Origin: an uncultured Lachnospiraceae bacterium
GTDB taxonomy: Bacteria > Bacillota > Clostridia > Lachnospirales > Lachnospiraceae
Reading direction: 5' to 3'
Length of the DNA: 64,000 nucleotides
Assembly (NCBI GenBank): GCA_947589305.1
Contig: CANQAP010000001.1
Coordinates: forward strand, 248,001 to 312,000
Shown here: piece by piece, positions 17,328 to 27,181 of the stretch
How the letters are laid out: each line of letters begins with the position of its first letter
How positions within the stretch are numbered: the stretch's first letter is position 1
Notes under the pieces: generated by a model
Seen by the model: only the letters and a program-made list of their open reading frames with translations
What the model was told of the DNA's origin: nothing
The model's database searches: none
Translations under genes and position numbers: made by a program

Positions 17328-18983
17328 CTAATACAGCGGTTGAAATTGACCGGCGACCGCTTCTGCGGTCTTGATCCCGTCCACTGCCGCCGAAGTGATA
17401 CCGCCTGCGTATCCGGCGCCCTCTCCACACGGAAATACGCCGCTGCGACTGCTGCAAAACCGTGCATCCCGTTCGATCCGTACCGGTGCGGACGTGCGGC
17501 TCTCCACTCCGCAAAGGATGGCATCTTCCCGTGCAAATCCATGAATCCGCTGTTCAAACGTAAGAATTCCATTTATTATAGCATCATTCACAAATTTAGG
17601 CAAACAGTCATGCAGATCCGCATAGTGATACCTTCCTTTGATATCCGGAACAATACTCCCCGTCCCGCTGCTCTTACGGTGCTGCCGATAATCTCCAAAC
17701 AGTTGAAGCGGCACGGCACCCTGTCCGGCAACATACGCCGCCCGCTCGAGCCGACGTTGGAAATCGATGCCGCCAAGCGGCGAATCGTCCGGAAAATCCT
17801 GCGGGGTCACGTTGACCACGATCGCACTGTTGGAATTTCTCGCATCCCGGCTGCGGTTGCTCATGCCGTTGACGGCGATCCCGCCCGGTTCCGAAGAAGC
17901 GTCCACGATATAACCTCCCGGACACATGCAGAAACTGTACACAGCCCGACCTTCCGGCGTCTGATGCGTCAGCTTATAATCCGCCGGCGGAAGTTTCATT
18001 GCTTCTTTTGACATGCCATATTGGGCATTTTGGATCATGGCTGCATCATGTTCGATACGCAGCCCGACCGCAAAGGCTTTCGGCGTCAGAAGCAGCCCAC
18101 GGTCTAGCAGCATAGAATATGTATCCCTCGCACTGTGTCCGATCGCCAGTATCAGACATTCACAAGGCAATTCACGCACGACTTTCTGTTGACGCACGGT
18201 AATAGACCTCAGGCGGGCGGATTCTGTCCGGGCAGCCGGGTCCGGCAGTTCCCATGTCAGATCCGTCAGACAGGTCTGAAAGAAAACCGTACCGCCCAGT
18301 TCACAGATCCGGTTCCTCATATTACGTACCACATTACGCAGACAATCCGTGCCGATATGCGGCTTATTGACAAACAGAATGTCATCCGCCGCTCCGAACT
18401 TTGCAAAGGTGCGGAGAACATGATCAATCCTGCCTGCCCGGTCTTTGATCATCGTATTGAGTTTTCCGTCCGAAAAAGTACCCGCTCCGCCTTCACCAAA
18501 CTGTACATTGGAATCCGGAAGCAGGTCGGCGCCGTTCCAGTACGCTTCGATTGCCTGTATCCGCTCTTCCACCGGCATGCCGCGTTCAATCAGGATCGGT
18601 GAAAAACCTGCCAGTGCCAGATGGTACGCGCAGAACAAACCTGCCGGTCCTGTTCCGACTATGACCGGCGGATGGTGGATACCGGTACGCATGTACGCTT
18701 CAGCATACTGCTTGGCATGCAGTGCAAAATCATACTCTGTCTTATTTATTAACATAATATTTTTATCGTTAAATACCGTGTGAGGAATCGGATAGATGTC
18801 ATCCGGAAGTTCCACGCTGTAACTATATCGCAGATTGTTTTTTTCTCTGGCATCTATGGATTTTTTAACGATCGTATACTCCGGTACCGTTTTCAGGCGC
18901 AGGCGTTTTTGTACCGCCTGATCTAACGCTTCGTCCGTATGGGATACCGGAAGGGTGATTTGGTTGATTTTGAGCATTTTCAT
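17328..18983 (-). CDS. FAD-dependent oxidoreductase, COG2509 type
   Basis: The 551-residue flavoprotein has an N-terminal region of about 95 residues, then the dinucleotide-binding motif VGTGPAGLFCAYHLALAG near residue 108. A GGAGTFSDGKLNT segment and a C-terminal GEGAGYAGGITSAA motif also contact FAD in this family. Proteins of this group are annotated NAD(FAD)-utilising dehydrogenases; the substrate is unknown. Its start overlaps the stop of the upstream flavoprotein gene by four bases (18980-18983), so the two are coupled. This pair is common in Clostridia. Confidence 0.85.
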   Translation of the reverse strand: MKMLKINQITLPVSHTDEALDQAVQKRLRLKTVPEYTIVKKSIDAREKNNLRYSYSVELPDDIYPIPHTVFNDKNIMLINKTEYDFALHAKQYAEAYMRTGIHHPPVIVGTGPAGLFCAYHLALAGFSPILIERGMPVEERIQAIEAYWNGADLLPDSNVQFGEGGAGTFSDGKLNTMIKDRAGRIDHVLRTFAKFGAADDILFVNKPHIGTDCLRNVVRNMRNRICELGGTVFFQTCLTDLTWELPDPAARTESARLRSITVRQQKVVRELPCECLILAIGHSARDTYSMLLDRGLLLTPKAFAVGLRIEHDAAMIQNAQYGMSKEAMKLPPADYKLTHQTPEGRAVYSFCMCPGGYIVDASSEPGGIAVNGMSNRSRDARNSNSAIVVNVTPQDFPDDSPLGGIDFQRRLERAAYVAGQGAVPLQLFGDYRQHRKSSGTGSIVPDIKGRYHYADLHDCLPKFVNDAIINGILTFEQRIHGFAREDAILCGVESRTSAPVRIERDARFCSSRSGVFPCGEGAGYAGGITSAAVDGIKTAEAVAGQFQPLY

Positions 18984-20206
18984 AGACTTCTACCCGCCCT
19001 TCTGCCGGTTTCCCAAGCCCACATCAGATTGTAGCCGCCACAGATTCCGTCCACATCTAGGAGTTCTCCTACCAGATAGCAGCCTGCGGTCTTTTTTGAT
19101 TCCATAGTGGCTAGATTTATCTCATGGAGCGGTACGCCTCCGGCAGTCACCTGCGCTTCTTCGAATGAATTGGTTCCGAGGATCTCGATTTGCTGGGATT
19201 TGCATTGAACGGCAACTTTTTCTAACTGCCGGTCGGTCAATTCCCGGCAGACGGCAGTGTCTGTCAGTCCGGCTGCCAGTAGACAGTACCGTGCCAGCGG
19301 TTCCGGCAGAAAACCGGAGAGAACGTCGAGAAACGGACGTGCCGCGCAGGTGGTTCGGAGTTTTCGGAATAATGCCGCCGCCTGCCGGGCGGAATACTCC
19401 GTCAGCAGGTCCAGACTCAGGATCACAGTATGATGATTATGTAAGCCGATGGCGGCATAGCGGGAAAGATTAAAGATGACGATACCGGATACCCCATAAC
19501 GGGTAAACTGAATCTCACCGTAATCTTCCGCTATATATTTACCGTCCTGTAACAGTGTGACCGTTCCCTTTGCCCGTACTCCCTGAAGACGATTCCATCC
19601 GTTTTCTTTACATTTCAGTCCGCATAAAGCAGGCAGGCACGGAGTCGTTGTATGATCCATCATCTTTGCAAACGCATAACCGCTACCGTCACTTCCAAAC
19701 TTTGAAGCTGCGGTTCCTCCCGTCGCAAGCACCACACGCCGTGACTGATAGGTTTGCTCGTCCGTTTCCACACAAAAAAACTTTCCTGTACGATCCTGTG
19801 CGACCCGTCTCACACATGTTCCGCATTTGATCGCGCCGCCGGTCTGCAGATATGCGGCTTCCAGCGCATGTACCAGTGCCGCCGCCTGTTCCGAGCGTGG
19901 ATACACATATCCCTGTCTCTCGATGGAGGGGATGCCGGCTTCCAGCATGAATTGTTCCGTAGAGAGACAACTCTTCTGCATCATGACCTGAGAGATCTGT
20001 GTTTCATTTTTTTTCGCCACACAGTGATATCCGGTAAGCTCCATGGCACGGTTTGCAAAATTACATTTTCCGTTTCCGGTCGCATAAAGCTTCTTTCCGA
20101 TCTTTTCCTTCTGTTCTAATATCAGGCAGTGTCTTCCCCGTTTACCTGCTTCGATTCCACATGCCAATCCGGCAGCGCCGCCGCCGATGATCACTACATC
20201 CTCCAT
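18980..20206 (-). CDS. HI0933-like NAD(P)/FAD-dependent oxidoreductase
   Basis: The 408-residue protein begins with the Rossmann motif VVIIGGGAAGLACGIEAG, followed by KIGKKLYATGNGKCNFAN, the hallmark of the HI0933/YhiN (COG2081) family. It ends with GELLDVDGICGGYNLMWAWETG, the C-terminal FAD motif. AAGGAGAAGG lies before ATG 20206. The biochemical role of this family is not established; it is tightly coupled to the next flavoprotein gene by a four-base overlap. Confidence 0.87.
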   Translation of the reverse strand: MEDVVIIGGGAAGLACGIEAGKRGRHCLILEQKEKIGKKLYATGNGKCNFANRAMELTGYHCVAKKNETQISQVMMQKSCLSTEQFMLEAGIPSIERQGYVYPRSEQAAALVHALEAAYLQTGGAIKCGTCVRRVAQDRTGKFFCVETDEQTYQSRRVVLATGGTAASKFGSDGSGYAFAKMMDHTTTPCLPALCGLKCKENGWNRLQGVRAKGTVTLLQDGKYIAEDYGEIQFTRYGVSGIVIFNLSRYAAIGLHNHHTVILSLDLLTEYSARQAAALFRKLRTTCAARPFLDVLSGFLPEPLARYCLLAAGLTDTAVCRELTDRQLEKVAVQCKSQQIEILGTNSFEEAQVTAGGVPLHEINLATMESKKTAGCYLVGELLDVDGICGGYNLMWAWETGRRAGRSL

Positions 20207-20235
20207 AGTATTTCCTTCTCCTTGAACCGGAATCT

Positions 20236-20844
20236 TTAACTGGAATATGTCTGAAGAAAATCAAATAATTCCTGTTCATTTTCTACATATATCCCCTCTA
20301 CCAAATCGGATCGGACATCCAGCGGCAGAGACCATGCTTCGATATTCGTATATTCATATACCTCGGAGCGATCTTCCAGATATACAATGACCGCATTATC
20401 TTTTAATCCGATAAAATAACCCTGTTCTACCCGCGGTTCCCCATAGTATTTGACCAGCGTAACGGTCTGCGGAGAAAACGATTCCAAGACCATCCGTTCG
20501 AAACCGTCCTGTTTTTCCTGTGCCGTCGCCTGTTCCCGATACGAGTTTGCATACAGCAGCATATCCAGTCTGTTATTTCCGATCAGATCCGCGCCCGCCT
20601 TCTCCTGACTGCGTTCTATGAGTTTCCCGTCGGCATCATAGCTTTCAATCACAATATCCGTAGCACGCGTGACCTTATCCGACCCATTTCCGGTCGGCAC
20701 CGTATCCGATTCCGATACCAGACGCTGATCCGGATCCGTGTCCTGCTGACGGATTTGATGAAGGGTTCGTAAAAAGCTGATCTGATATCCGATAATGGCG
20801 ATCAATAAAGCACTTCCGATTGTCAATAATAGTTTTTTCCACAT
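20236..20844 (-). CDS. Membrane-anchored protein with BofC-like C-terminal region
   Basis: A 202-residue protein with one N-terminal membrane segment (about residues 4-21) and an extracytoplasmic remainder. The C-terminal third (YFIGLKDNAVIVYLEDRS, then ELFDFLQTYSS) resembles the C-terminal domain of BofC, a regulator of a sporulation intramembrane protease in Bacillus; this is a weak match by eye. AGGAGGAAGG precedes the ATG. It lies after a SpoVB-like flippase gene, which fits a sporulation link, but function is inferred from resemblance only. Confidence 0.6.
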   Translation of the reverse strand: MWKKLLLTIGSALLIAIIGYQISFLRTLHQIRQQDTDPDQRLVSESDTVPTGNGSDKVTRATDIVIESYDADGKLIERSQEKAGADLIGNNRLDMLLYANSYREQATAQEKQDGFERMVLESFSPQTVTLVKYYGEPRVEQGYFIGLKDNAVIVYLEDRSEVYEYTNIEAWSLPLDVRSDLVEGIYVENEQELFDFLQTYSS

Positions 20845-20927
20845 ATTACCTTCCTCCTGTTAAGAGAAAGTATTCCCGAAAAAAACAATTTTAATCGTAT
20901 ATGCCGCACGCAGTTCCTAACGACCGG

Positions 20928-22592
20928 TTATTCGTCCGGATCATCATCCTGAAAAATCAGATGCAGTTTTTTAGCCAGAGTTACCAGCGCATCTCCTTTG
21001 GGAATGCTATACAGTTCATTTTCCGATACGCCGTCAAACAGAAACAGGGCTGCAAAGTATGTGACCACGCCGCACAGAAACGCCAGTATAAACGACAGCA
21101 GCCGGTTATGAGTCAGATACATGGTCACATAATGGATGCCCCAGCAAATCACGCCCATGAATGCCGAAGACAGTGCCGGGATCCCGAAGACCTGTTTGGC
21201 ATTGATAGAAAATCCGATCTTCTTCCGCAGGGAAATTACGTTCAGAACACATAAGATCAAGGCAAACGCAATCGTAGCGATTACCAGTCCCCATACCTTC
21301 ATATCAAAAAAGTAGATCAGGATAAATGCCAAAACGGTATGAAAAACAAGGGCAATACCGGAATGCAAGACCGGAAGCTGCAAATGATCCGTCGCCTGCA
21401 AGATCGCATTGGTAACAGTCGATAAGGCAAAGAACAATACAAAACTGCTTCCGTACAGCAAAAGCTGTCCCGGCAGCTGGGGATATCCGTCGCTTACGCC
21501 GAAGATCAGGCGGATCAGCGGTCCGCCAAGAACAGCCAGCCCGACCGTACACGGGATTGCGATCAGCATAGTCACTTTCACGGTCAGTTGTGCCTTGGAA
21601 AGTGTCGCGGAGGTATCTCCTCTGGATTTTGCCGCCGCCAGATTCGGCAGCATGGCAGACGAAAGCGCATTCGCGATCGCCACCGGAATATTGACCATCA
21701 GCAGATATTTTCCCGAATAGATGCCGTGCATCGTCTGAATATCCGGCTGGGTATAGCCCTGTTTTTCCATGATCGCATAAATCATATAATTATCAATAAA
21801 CGGACTGACATTATACAGAGCCGCGCTCAGGATCATAGGCGTGACCGTCAGTAAAATCGTTTTCATGATCACCGAATAAGAATCTACCGGTGCTTTTTGC
21901 CCTTTCCGTACCCGTTTTTTTAAGACCGGACGAAACAGAATATAGATGAAAAGAATAAATATCAGTCCTGCCAGCACACCGGCGCCTGTTCCCATCGTGC
22001 TTCCCATCGCACCCCGTTCCGGTAACCGTACCTGAAGATCTGCCGTGAGAAGCGGACGTACCAAAATATACGCCGCCAGCACACTGACGATCGCGTTGAA
22101 GATCTGCTCAAAGATCTGAGAAACGGACGTTGGCACCATCGTTCCCTCTCCCTGAAACAATCCGCGAAAAGCGCCAAGAATTGCCGAGAAGAAAATAACC
22201 GGAGCTAAAATCCGTAAGGCAGGGATCGCCGCCTCCGTCTTCACTAAAAGAGGCGCCGCCGCATAGCAAAACACCGCCGCGATCAGACCGACCACCGCAG
22301 CATAGAGCAGAGACGCCCGAAAAATTCGGTCAGCATTGATATATTCTTTTCTGGAATTCTTAGCGGCGATCATTTTGGAAACCGCCACCGGCAGACTATA
22401 TGATGAAATGATCAGAATAATGCTATAAACAGAATATGCAGTGTCATACAGGCTGTTACCACGGTCCCCGATGATATGCGTCAGGGGTATCCGGTATAAC
22501 ATACCGATCAACCGTACGATAATGCCTGCCAGTGCAAGGATGCCGCCCTGTACTAGAAATTCATTCCGGCGGCTTTCTTTTGTTCGATCCAT
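20928..22592 (-). CDS. MOP-superfamily polysaccharide/lipid flippase, SpoVB-like
   Basis: The 554-residue protein has about fourteen membrane segments and starts with the family signature FLVQGGILALAGIIVRLIGMLYRIPLTHIIGD. It belongs to the MOP/MVF group that includes SpoVB, YtgP and MurJ and moves lipid-linked precursors across the membrane. The paralogue cannot be fixed by eye; sporulation cortex or lipid II export are both possible. GGAGATAAG precedes ATG 22592. It follows cdd by 17 bases in the ybeY-DUF3048-cdd group. Confidence 0.82.
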   Translation of the reverse strand: MDRTKESRRNEFLVQGGILALAGIIVRLIGMLYRIPLTHIIGDRGNSLYDTAYSVYSIILIISSYSLPVAVSKMIAAKNSRKEYINADRIFRASLLYAAVVGLIAAVFCYAAAPLLVKTEAAIPALRILAPVIFFSAILGAFRGLFQGEGTMVPTSVSQIFEQIFNAIVSVLAAYILVRPLLTADLQVRLPERGAMGSTMGTGAGVLAGLIFILFIYILFRPVLKKRVRKGQKAPVDSYSVIMKTILLTVTPMILSAALYNVSPFIDNYMIYAIMEKQGYTQPDIQTMHGIYSGKYLLMVNIPVAIANALSSAMLPNLAAAKSRGDTSATLSKAQLTVKVTMLIAIPCTVGLAVLGGPLIRLIFGVSDGYPQLPGQLLLYGSSFVLFFALSTVTNAILQATDHLQLPVLHSGIALVFHTVLAFILIYFFDMKVWGLVIATIAFALILCVLNVISLRKKIGFSINAKQVFGIPALSSAFMGVICWGIHYVTMYLTHNRLLSFILAFLCGVVTYFAALFLFDGVSENELYSIPKGDALVTLAKKLHLIFQDDDPDE

Positions 22593-22609
22593 ATATCTTA
22601 TCTCCTAAT

Positions 22610-23026
22610 CTATCCAATCATCACACCTGCAGACATTTCCGGATCGCCTTTGAATGAAAATGCGGCAGGCAGAAGCTGACGGACGGAAAATACTTCCATA
22701 TGTCCCTGTTCCTCTAAGATGACGTTTCCATCCGGAAAGAATTCCGACATCACCTGAAGGCATATTCCGCAAGGATATGCCTTTTGTCCGGTACTGCATA
22801 CGATCGCGATCGCGCAAAATTCCCGTTCTCCTTCCGAAACCGCCTTGCTGATCGCTGCCCGTTCTGCACAGATCGTTGCGCCATAGGATGCGTTTTCCAC
22901 ATTGCAGCCGAGATAAACCGCTCCGGACTTTGCCAGCAACGCGGCGCCGACCTGAAATCCGGAATACGGGGCGTATGCGCGTTCCATCACCTGTTTGGCA
23001 TGTGCGATCAATTCCTGTTCTGTCAT
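22610..23026 (-). CDS. cdd: Cytidine deaminase
   Basis: The 138-residue protein has the substrate motif NVENASYG and the zinc and catalytic motif CAERAA (Cys plus the catalytic Glu). The second zinc motif PCGIC is also present. This is the tetrameric, short form of cytidine deaminase, which converts cytidine and deoxycytidine to uridine and deoxyuridine in pyrimidine salvage. GGAGG lies five bases before ATG 23026. Length is typical. Confidence 0.95.
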   Translation of the reverse strand: MTEQELIAHAKQVMERAYAPYSGFQVGAALLAKSGAVYLGCNVENASYGATICAERAAISKAVSEGEREFCAIAIVCSTGQKAYPCGICLQVMSEFFPDGNVILEEQGHMEVFSVRQLLPAAFSFKGDPEMSAGVMIG

Positions 23027-23050
23027 GCGTACCTCCTTTGGCGTCCTTGT

Positions 23051-24121
23051 TTATTCAAACAGGATCCCCTGCGGATTCGCAGCGTCAAAGAATGTGATCC
23101 ATGTCTTACCCGGGTTCATCTTCAATTCCTCGCCGGATGTCAGATAATAATGTATGGTCCCGTTCTCATATTTCCATGTGATCGGCACATACTGTCCGTT
23201 TGATGCGTAATAGCCGTCTCCGGAATCTTCATTGCATACTTCCATCAGATATCCGTCCGGCGAATAGGTTTCGGCAAACAGAATCATGACATTCTGAAAA
23301 TGAAGCTGTTCTCCGGTCTGATCGTCAATCTGTGGCTCTCCATACTGAAACCGGTAATATTGCTGGTCGTCTTCGTGATATTCAAACCAAGGCTTCCGGC
23401 TTGCGTTAAACTCCGTCGTGATCTTAACAGCCGGTGAACCTTCGACCAGATCTTTCTTCTTGGAATTAAAGGAAAACATCGGTTCATAACTGCTGTCATG
23501 TGTCATATCGATCTGAGCGTATTCGATCGCCGCATCCAAACCTTCCGCAGAAGTATAGGCGTTATGCGGTGCCACTCTGGAATTATCCCGATAGATAAAG
23601 TAATTACCCACGCCGGATAATCCGTCCAGATCATCCATGCCGATACGCTCGATTTCATCATAACCCAGTGTCGAACCGCCCACATGACAGAATACGGCAT
23701 CCATCTGATCTGCGGTCCGTACATAATACTGTCTTGCACTCCGGACCGGTCCGATCTTCTCTAAACCGCTGTAATCCGAATAGACTGCCATCAGCCGGGT
23801 AATGCCTCCTTCTACGATCATTTCATAGATCACATCCGCCTGTGCAATGCCGGACTGCGGCATCGCTTCGCCTATATTATTGATCATCACTGCGACCGGA
23901 CGGCGATTGTTCACTTCCTCATCCACCCATTCGCCGGTCAGATCGCTCTGTACCTTACCTTCGGTATTCATTAATTCCAAATCCGATACGGAAGTCATGG
24001 ATTCCGTGTTTGGGAGAGACACCTGTGATTCATCTTCCTGTCCGCATCCGCCCAGCGTTACCGATAATCCCAATACGATACCCATACTGATTGCCGCTTG
24101 TTTCAAGTTTTTCTTTTTCAT
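23051..24121 (-). CDS. DUF3048 (YerB-like) lipoprotein
   Basis: The 356-residue protein has a lipoprotein signal (MKKKNLKQAAISMGIVLGLS, lipobox ending LGGC near residue 26). The DUF3048 domain follows, with RRPVAVMINNIGEAMPQSGI, GPVRSARQYY and FCHVGGS. Such proteins, like Bacillus YerB, are exported and have no proven activity. It lies between ybeY (18 bases upstream) and cdd, within the group driven by the promoter at 24676-24704. Confidence 0.9.
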   Translation of the reverse strand: MKKKNLKQAAISMGIVLGLSVTLGGCGQEDESQVSLPNTESMTSVSDLELMNTEGKVQSDLTGEWVDEEVNNRRPVAVMINNIGEAMPQSGIAQADVIYEMIVEGGITRLMAVYSDYSGLEKIGPVRSARQYYVRTADQMDAVFCHVGGSTLGYDEIERIGMDDLDGLSGVGNYFIYRDNSRVAPHNAYTSAEGLDAAIEYAQIDMTHDSSYEPMFSFNSKKKDLVEGSPAVKITTEFNASRKPWFEYHEDDQQYYRFQYGEPQIDDQTGEQLHFQNVMILFAETYSPDGYLMEVCNEDSGDGYYASNGQYVPITWKYENGTIHYYLTSGEELKMNPGKTWITFFDAANPQGILFE

Positions 24122-24139
24122 ATCTTCACCTCGTCTGTT

Positions 24140-24640
24140 TTAGTCTCTTGTATATCCTTTCTGCTGTAAAATCGATTCCTGAGCTTCCTCCATTCGAAGC
24201 CGTTCCTCATCGGCTTCATGGTCATGACCGCTCAAATGCAGCATGCTATGTGCCACTAAAAATGCAAGCTCCCGCTCCGGGCTATGCCCAAAAGCATCCG
24301 CCTGTTCATACACTTTATCAACCGAAACCACAATATCTCCCAAATATAATTCACCGGTATCGGCATTAAAATAATCCTCCGGATGATCTTCCACGATTCC
24401 GAACGCTTCCGACTCCTGAAACGGGATCATCGGAAAAGAAAGTACATCTGTCGGCTGATCGATCTGCCGGTGTTCGCGATTTAATTCCTGAATTCCCGCA
24501 TTATCCGTCAGGATCACACCGACTTCCGTTTCATACGGACAAGACACATAATCCAAGGAAGCCTCGATCACTTCCCGAATGATATGGTCGTAATCCAACG
24601 AAATCTCATGCGGATATTCACATGTAATCGTTACCGTCAT
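24140..24640 (-). CDS. ybeY: Endoribonuclease YbeY (rRNA maturation factor)
   Basis: The 166-residue metalloprotein has the zinc motif HSMLHLSGHDH near residues 137-147, with three histidines in the expected spacing, and the upstream DVLSFPMIP segment. YbeY acts in 16S rRNA 3'-end processing and ribosome quality control. AGGAGGAAGT precedes ATG 24640. A strong promoter lies upstream, so although it follows phoH, as in many Firmicutes, it starts its own transcript here. Confidence 0.95.
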   Translation of the reverse strand: MTVTITCEYPHEISLDYDHIIREVIEASLDYVSCPYETEVGVILTDNAGIQELNREHRQIDQPTDVLSFPMIPFQESEAFGIVEDHPEDYFNADTGELYLGDIVVSVDKVYEQADAFGHSPERELAFLVAHSMLHLSGHDHEADEERLRMEEAQESILQQKGYTRD

Positions 24641-24675
24641 ACTTCCTCCTAACGCAATATCTTGTGTCTTATCCT

Positions 24676-24704
24676 ATTATAAACAACAAAATATATTATG
24701 ACAA
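24676..24704 (-). promoter_or_regulatory. Sigma-A promoter of the ybeY group
   Basis: On the minus strand TTGTCA (24699-24704) and TATAAT (24676-24681) are separated by 17 bases, about 36 bases before the ybeY ATG. The spacing and match are near consensus. It lies in the phoH-ybeY gap of about 80 bases. Confidence 0.8.
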
Positions 24705-24721
24705 CCCTTTTATGCTTTATT

Positions 24722-25720
24722 TTACGGATTCCCGTTCTGCTTTGTCCGTCTGTTCTTCCGTTTCTTTTCTTCGTCATACGCATCATAGGCGCTGACTATC
24801 TTCTGTACCAAAGGATGCCGAACGACATCCTGACTGCTCAGACGGCAGACGCCAATCTCATCAATATGCCCGAGAACCTTTAACGCCTCGTCCAGACCGG
24901 AAGGCATATTCGGGGAAAGGTCTTTCTGTGACAGATCGCCGGTCACGATCGCTTTCGAACCGAACCCGATACGTGTTAAAAACATTTTCATCTGTGCCGG
25001 CGTGGTATTTTGAGCTTCGTCCAAGATAATAAAGGAGTTGTCCAATGTTCTGCCACGCATATATGCAAGCGGGGCAACCTCGATCAGCCCCTTTTCCATA
25101 TTTCTCAGAAATGTCTCCGCTCCCATGATCTCATACAAGGCGTCATACAGAGGACGCAGGTAGGGATCCACCTTACTCTGCAAATCTCCCGGCAGAAATC
25201 CGAGCTTTTCGCCCGCTTCAATGGCGGGACGGGTCAGAATGATCCGGTTGACTTCGTTGTTCTTAAACGCGTTAATGGCAGTTGCCATTGCAAGATAGGT
25301 TTTTCCCGTTCCTGCCGGTCCGACTCCGAACACGATCATCTTTTGTTGGATCAGATCCAGATACTGCTTCTGTCCTAAGGTTTTCGCCTTGACCGGTTTG
25401 CCGTTTATAGTATGGCATACAATGTCGGCGTCTATCTCTGAAAGTTCTCCCAGACGATCTGAAAACGTCAGAGAGAGTGCATAATCAACATTTTGTTCGG
25501 TAATCGTATTTCCACGTTCCGAAAGGGCGATCAACGCTTCCAACACGTCTTTTGCCTTCTGCACAGCGGTCTCCGAACCAATGATCTTTAAAGTATCGTC
25601 ACGCAAAATCAGACTGACCGACAAATTCCGCTCAATCTTCTTCATATGCTTGTCAAACTGTCCGAAGACATTTTGCGTATGCTCTGACGGTATATTGATA
25701 TTTGCTTCTACTGTGTTCAT
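24722..25720 (-). CDS. phoH: PhoH-family ATPase
   Basis: I start at ATG 25720, which has GGAGG six bases upstream and overlaps the yqfD stop as ATGA (25717-25720). The 332-residue protein has a KH-like N-terminal region (residues about 25-75) and the PhoH P-loop ATPase with VGPAGTGKTYLA near residue 133 and FIILDEAQNTT. PhoH proteins of this type are predicted RNA helicase-like ATPases that act with YbeY in RNA metabolism. It ends in a basic tail (KKRKNRRTKQ). Confidence 0.94.
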   Translation of the reverse strand: MNTVEANINIPSEHTQNVFGQFDKHMKKIERNLSVSLILRDDTLKIIGSETAVQKAKDVLEALIALSERGNTITEQNVDYALSLTFSDRLGELSEIDADIVCHTINGKPVKAKTLGQKQYLDLIQQKMIVFGVGPAGTGKTYLAMATAINAFKNNEVNRIILTRPAIEAGEKLGFLPGDLQSKVDPYLRPLYDALYEIMGAETFLRNMEKGLIEVAPLAYMRGRTLDNSFIILDEAQNTTPAQMKMFLTRIGFGSKAIVTGDLSQKDLSPNMPSGLDEALKVLGHIDEIGVCRLSSQDVVRHPLVQKIVSAYDAYDEEKKRKNRRTKQNGNP

Positions 25721-26943
25721 TCCGTTTCCTCCGTACTGAGTGGTTCCTCCGGAATGGATAACGTCCTTCCATATCCGATGCGTTCCCACACGACAACGTT
25801 TCCGGTAGCATAACACTTACCATCCCTGAATTCTATTGTAACATTATTTTCCATGATTTCTACTTCTTTTTCCGATAAATCTTCAATAAAGTGCGCAAAT
25901 CTGGTTTCTTCCCGTTCTTTTGCCTCTTCCTCCGTATATGTATGCAGGATCGGCGTATATTCCCGCCGTTCGTTGACCGTAAAACTGACCGGCAGAAAAT
26001 ACGTATGCCCCAGACAGAGTTTATGATTTTCTTCCATGATATCATAATTGTCAAACTGTTTCCACGGAAGATGGATCTCCTGCACCCAATCCATGATCTC
26101 TATGGTCAATGCCGACTGCTTTTTTCCCGTATACTGTTTTTCATAATACTGCATGTCAAAGGAATCCTCGTATTGATATACGGTCTCCGCTACCACATCT
26201 CCGTCCGCCGCCACATAATCGGTCTCTAAAACCTCATCAAAATCATCATAGATGTAGATCACGCCGGAAATCAGGATATCTCCCTTGGATATGCTCTGTC
26301 CCACCTTTGCAACCGGCGTGCCGCTTCGTGTGATCATTTCCACGATCACGCCGTCTTTTGCCGAGACAATATCCTGCGGCGGCGTATCTTCGTCAATCAA
26401 TTCCGTACCCTCTAAGGTCTCTTTGATATCCACATTTAACTGTGTGCCGACAATCTCGCAACTCACCCAAGACAGTTCCGGAAAATCCTGACGCAGCCGT
26501 TCTTCTAGCTGATTACAGTCAATCGTGGATTTTCTTGCGCCTAACCGGACATATGCTTCCTCGATCCGTGCCTTGATCTGCTCTTCCGTATAGAAATAGG
26601 TGCCGTCTACATTAATATCCCAAATAAACAGGGAGCAGATATAGACGAAGACGGCGCACAGCAGCAACCCCAGCACAAACAGTTTGCGTTTACGATACCG
26701 GAACAGAAGGAACGGCAGTCCGTATTTATTCCGAACGGTAATCTGTGAACCGGTTTTTTTCCGAATGGCATCGACTTCACGGAATGCCGGGCGTTCCATT
26801 TTAAAAACATATCCGTCCTCCTGCGGTTCCAAGTCCCAAATATAGATATCTTTATTTTTCAGGAGGGACAGGAACCGTTCCGGACGGTTGCCGGTAACAT
26901 AGACTTCAATATATCCTTTGATCCATGTTCTTACTTTCCCCAT
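25717..26943 (-). CDS. yqfD: Sporulation protein YqfD
   Basis: The 408-residue protein has a cytoplasmic N-terminal domain (GYIEVYVTGNRPERFLSLL), a single membrane segment at about 85-105 and a large extracytoplasmic part typical of YqfD. The start is ATG 26943, with AGGTGG just upstream; a TTG five codons earlier is a less likely alternative. YqfD is made in the mother cell of Bacillus under sigma-E; its molecular role is not known. It is coupled to yqfC upstream and phoH downstream. Confidence 0.9.
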   Translation of the reverse strand: MGKVRTWIKGYIEVYVTGNRPERFLSLLKNKDIYIWDLEPQEDGYVFKMERPAFREVDAIRKKTGSQITVRNKYGLPFLLFRYRKRKLFVLGLLLCAVFVYICSLFIWDINVDGTYFYTEEQIKARIEEAYVRLGARKSTIDCNQLEERLRQDFPELSWVSCEIVGTQLNVDIKETLEGTELIDEDTPPQDIVSAKDGVIVEMITRSGTPVAKVGQSISKGDILISGVIYIYDDFDEVLETDYVAADGDVVAETVYQYEDSFDMQYYEKQYTGKKQSALTIEIMDWVQEIHLPWKQFDNYDIMEENHKLCLGHTYFLPVSFTVNERREYTPILHTYTEEEAKEREETRFAHFIEDLSEKEVEIMENNVTIEFRDGKCYATGNVVVWERIGYGRTLSIPEEPLSTEETE

Positions 26944-26950
26944 ATACCAC

Positions 26951-27181
26951 CTATACAAATTCGATCGTTCGAATATTTCCTACAATTTTCATGTCTATAG
27001 AGCCATAATATTCTATACGCATATCCGTTCCGTCCACACATACTTCCATATGTTTTCCTGCCACACGGATCCGCGTATCCGTATATTCCAGAAGACTCTG
27101 ATAATTTTCCAGCCATGCTTCCCGGTTCCCGTGTACCCGCAGAATACTTGCCCCTTCCGTTACATCACTGGTCATTCGCAT
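26951..27181 (-). CDS. yqfC: Sporulation protein YqfC (YabP/YqfC family)
   Basis: The protein of about 76 residues matches YabP/YqfC: GNREAWLENYQSLLEYTDT, then RIRVAGKHMEVCVDG and a final IRTIEFV. The chosen ATG 27181 has GGGAG seven bases upstream. That ribosome site is part of the 3' arm of a terminator hairpin (27188-27199), so read-through transcripts from the upstream gene would mask it. An earlier in-frame ATG at 27199 would give six more residues. It precedes yqfD by seven bases. In Bacillus yqfC and yqfD are sigma-E dependent. Confidence 0.85.
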   Translation of the reverse strand: MRMTSDVTEGASILRVHGNREAWLENYQSLLEYTDTRIRVAGKHMEVCVDGTDMRIEYYGSIDMKIVGNIRTIEFV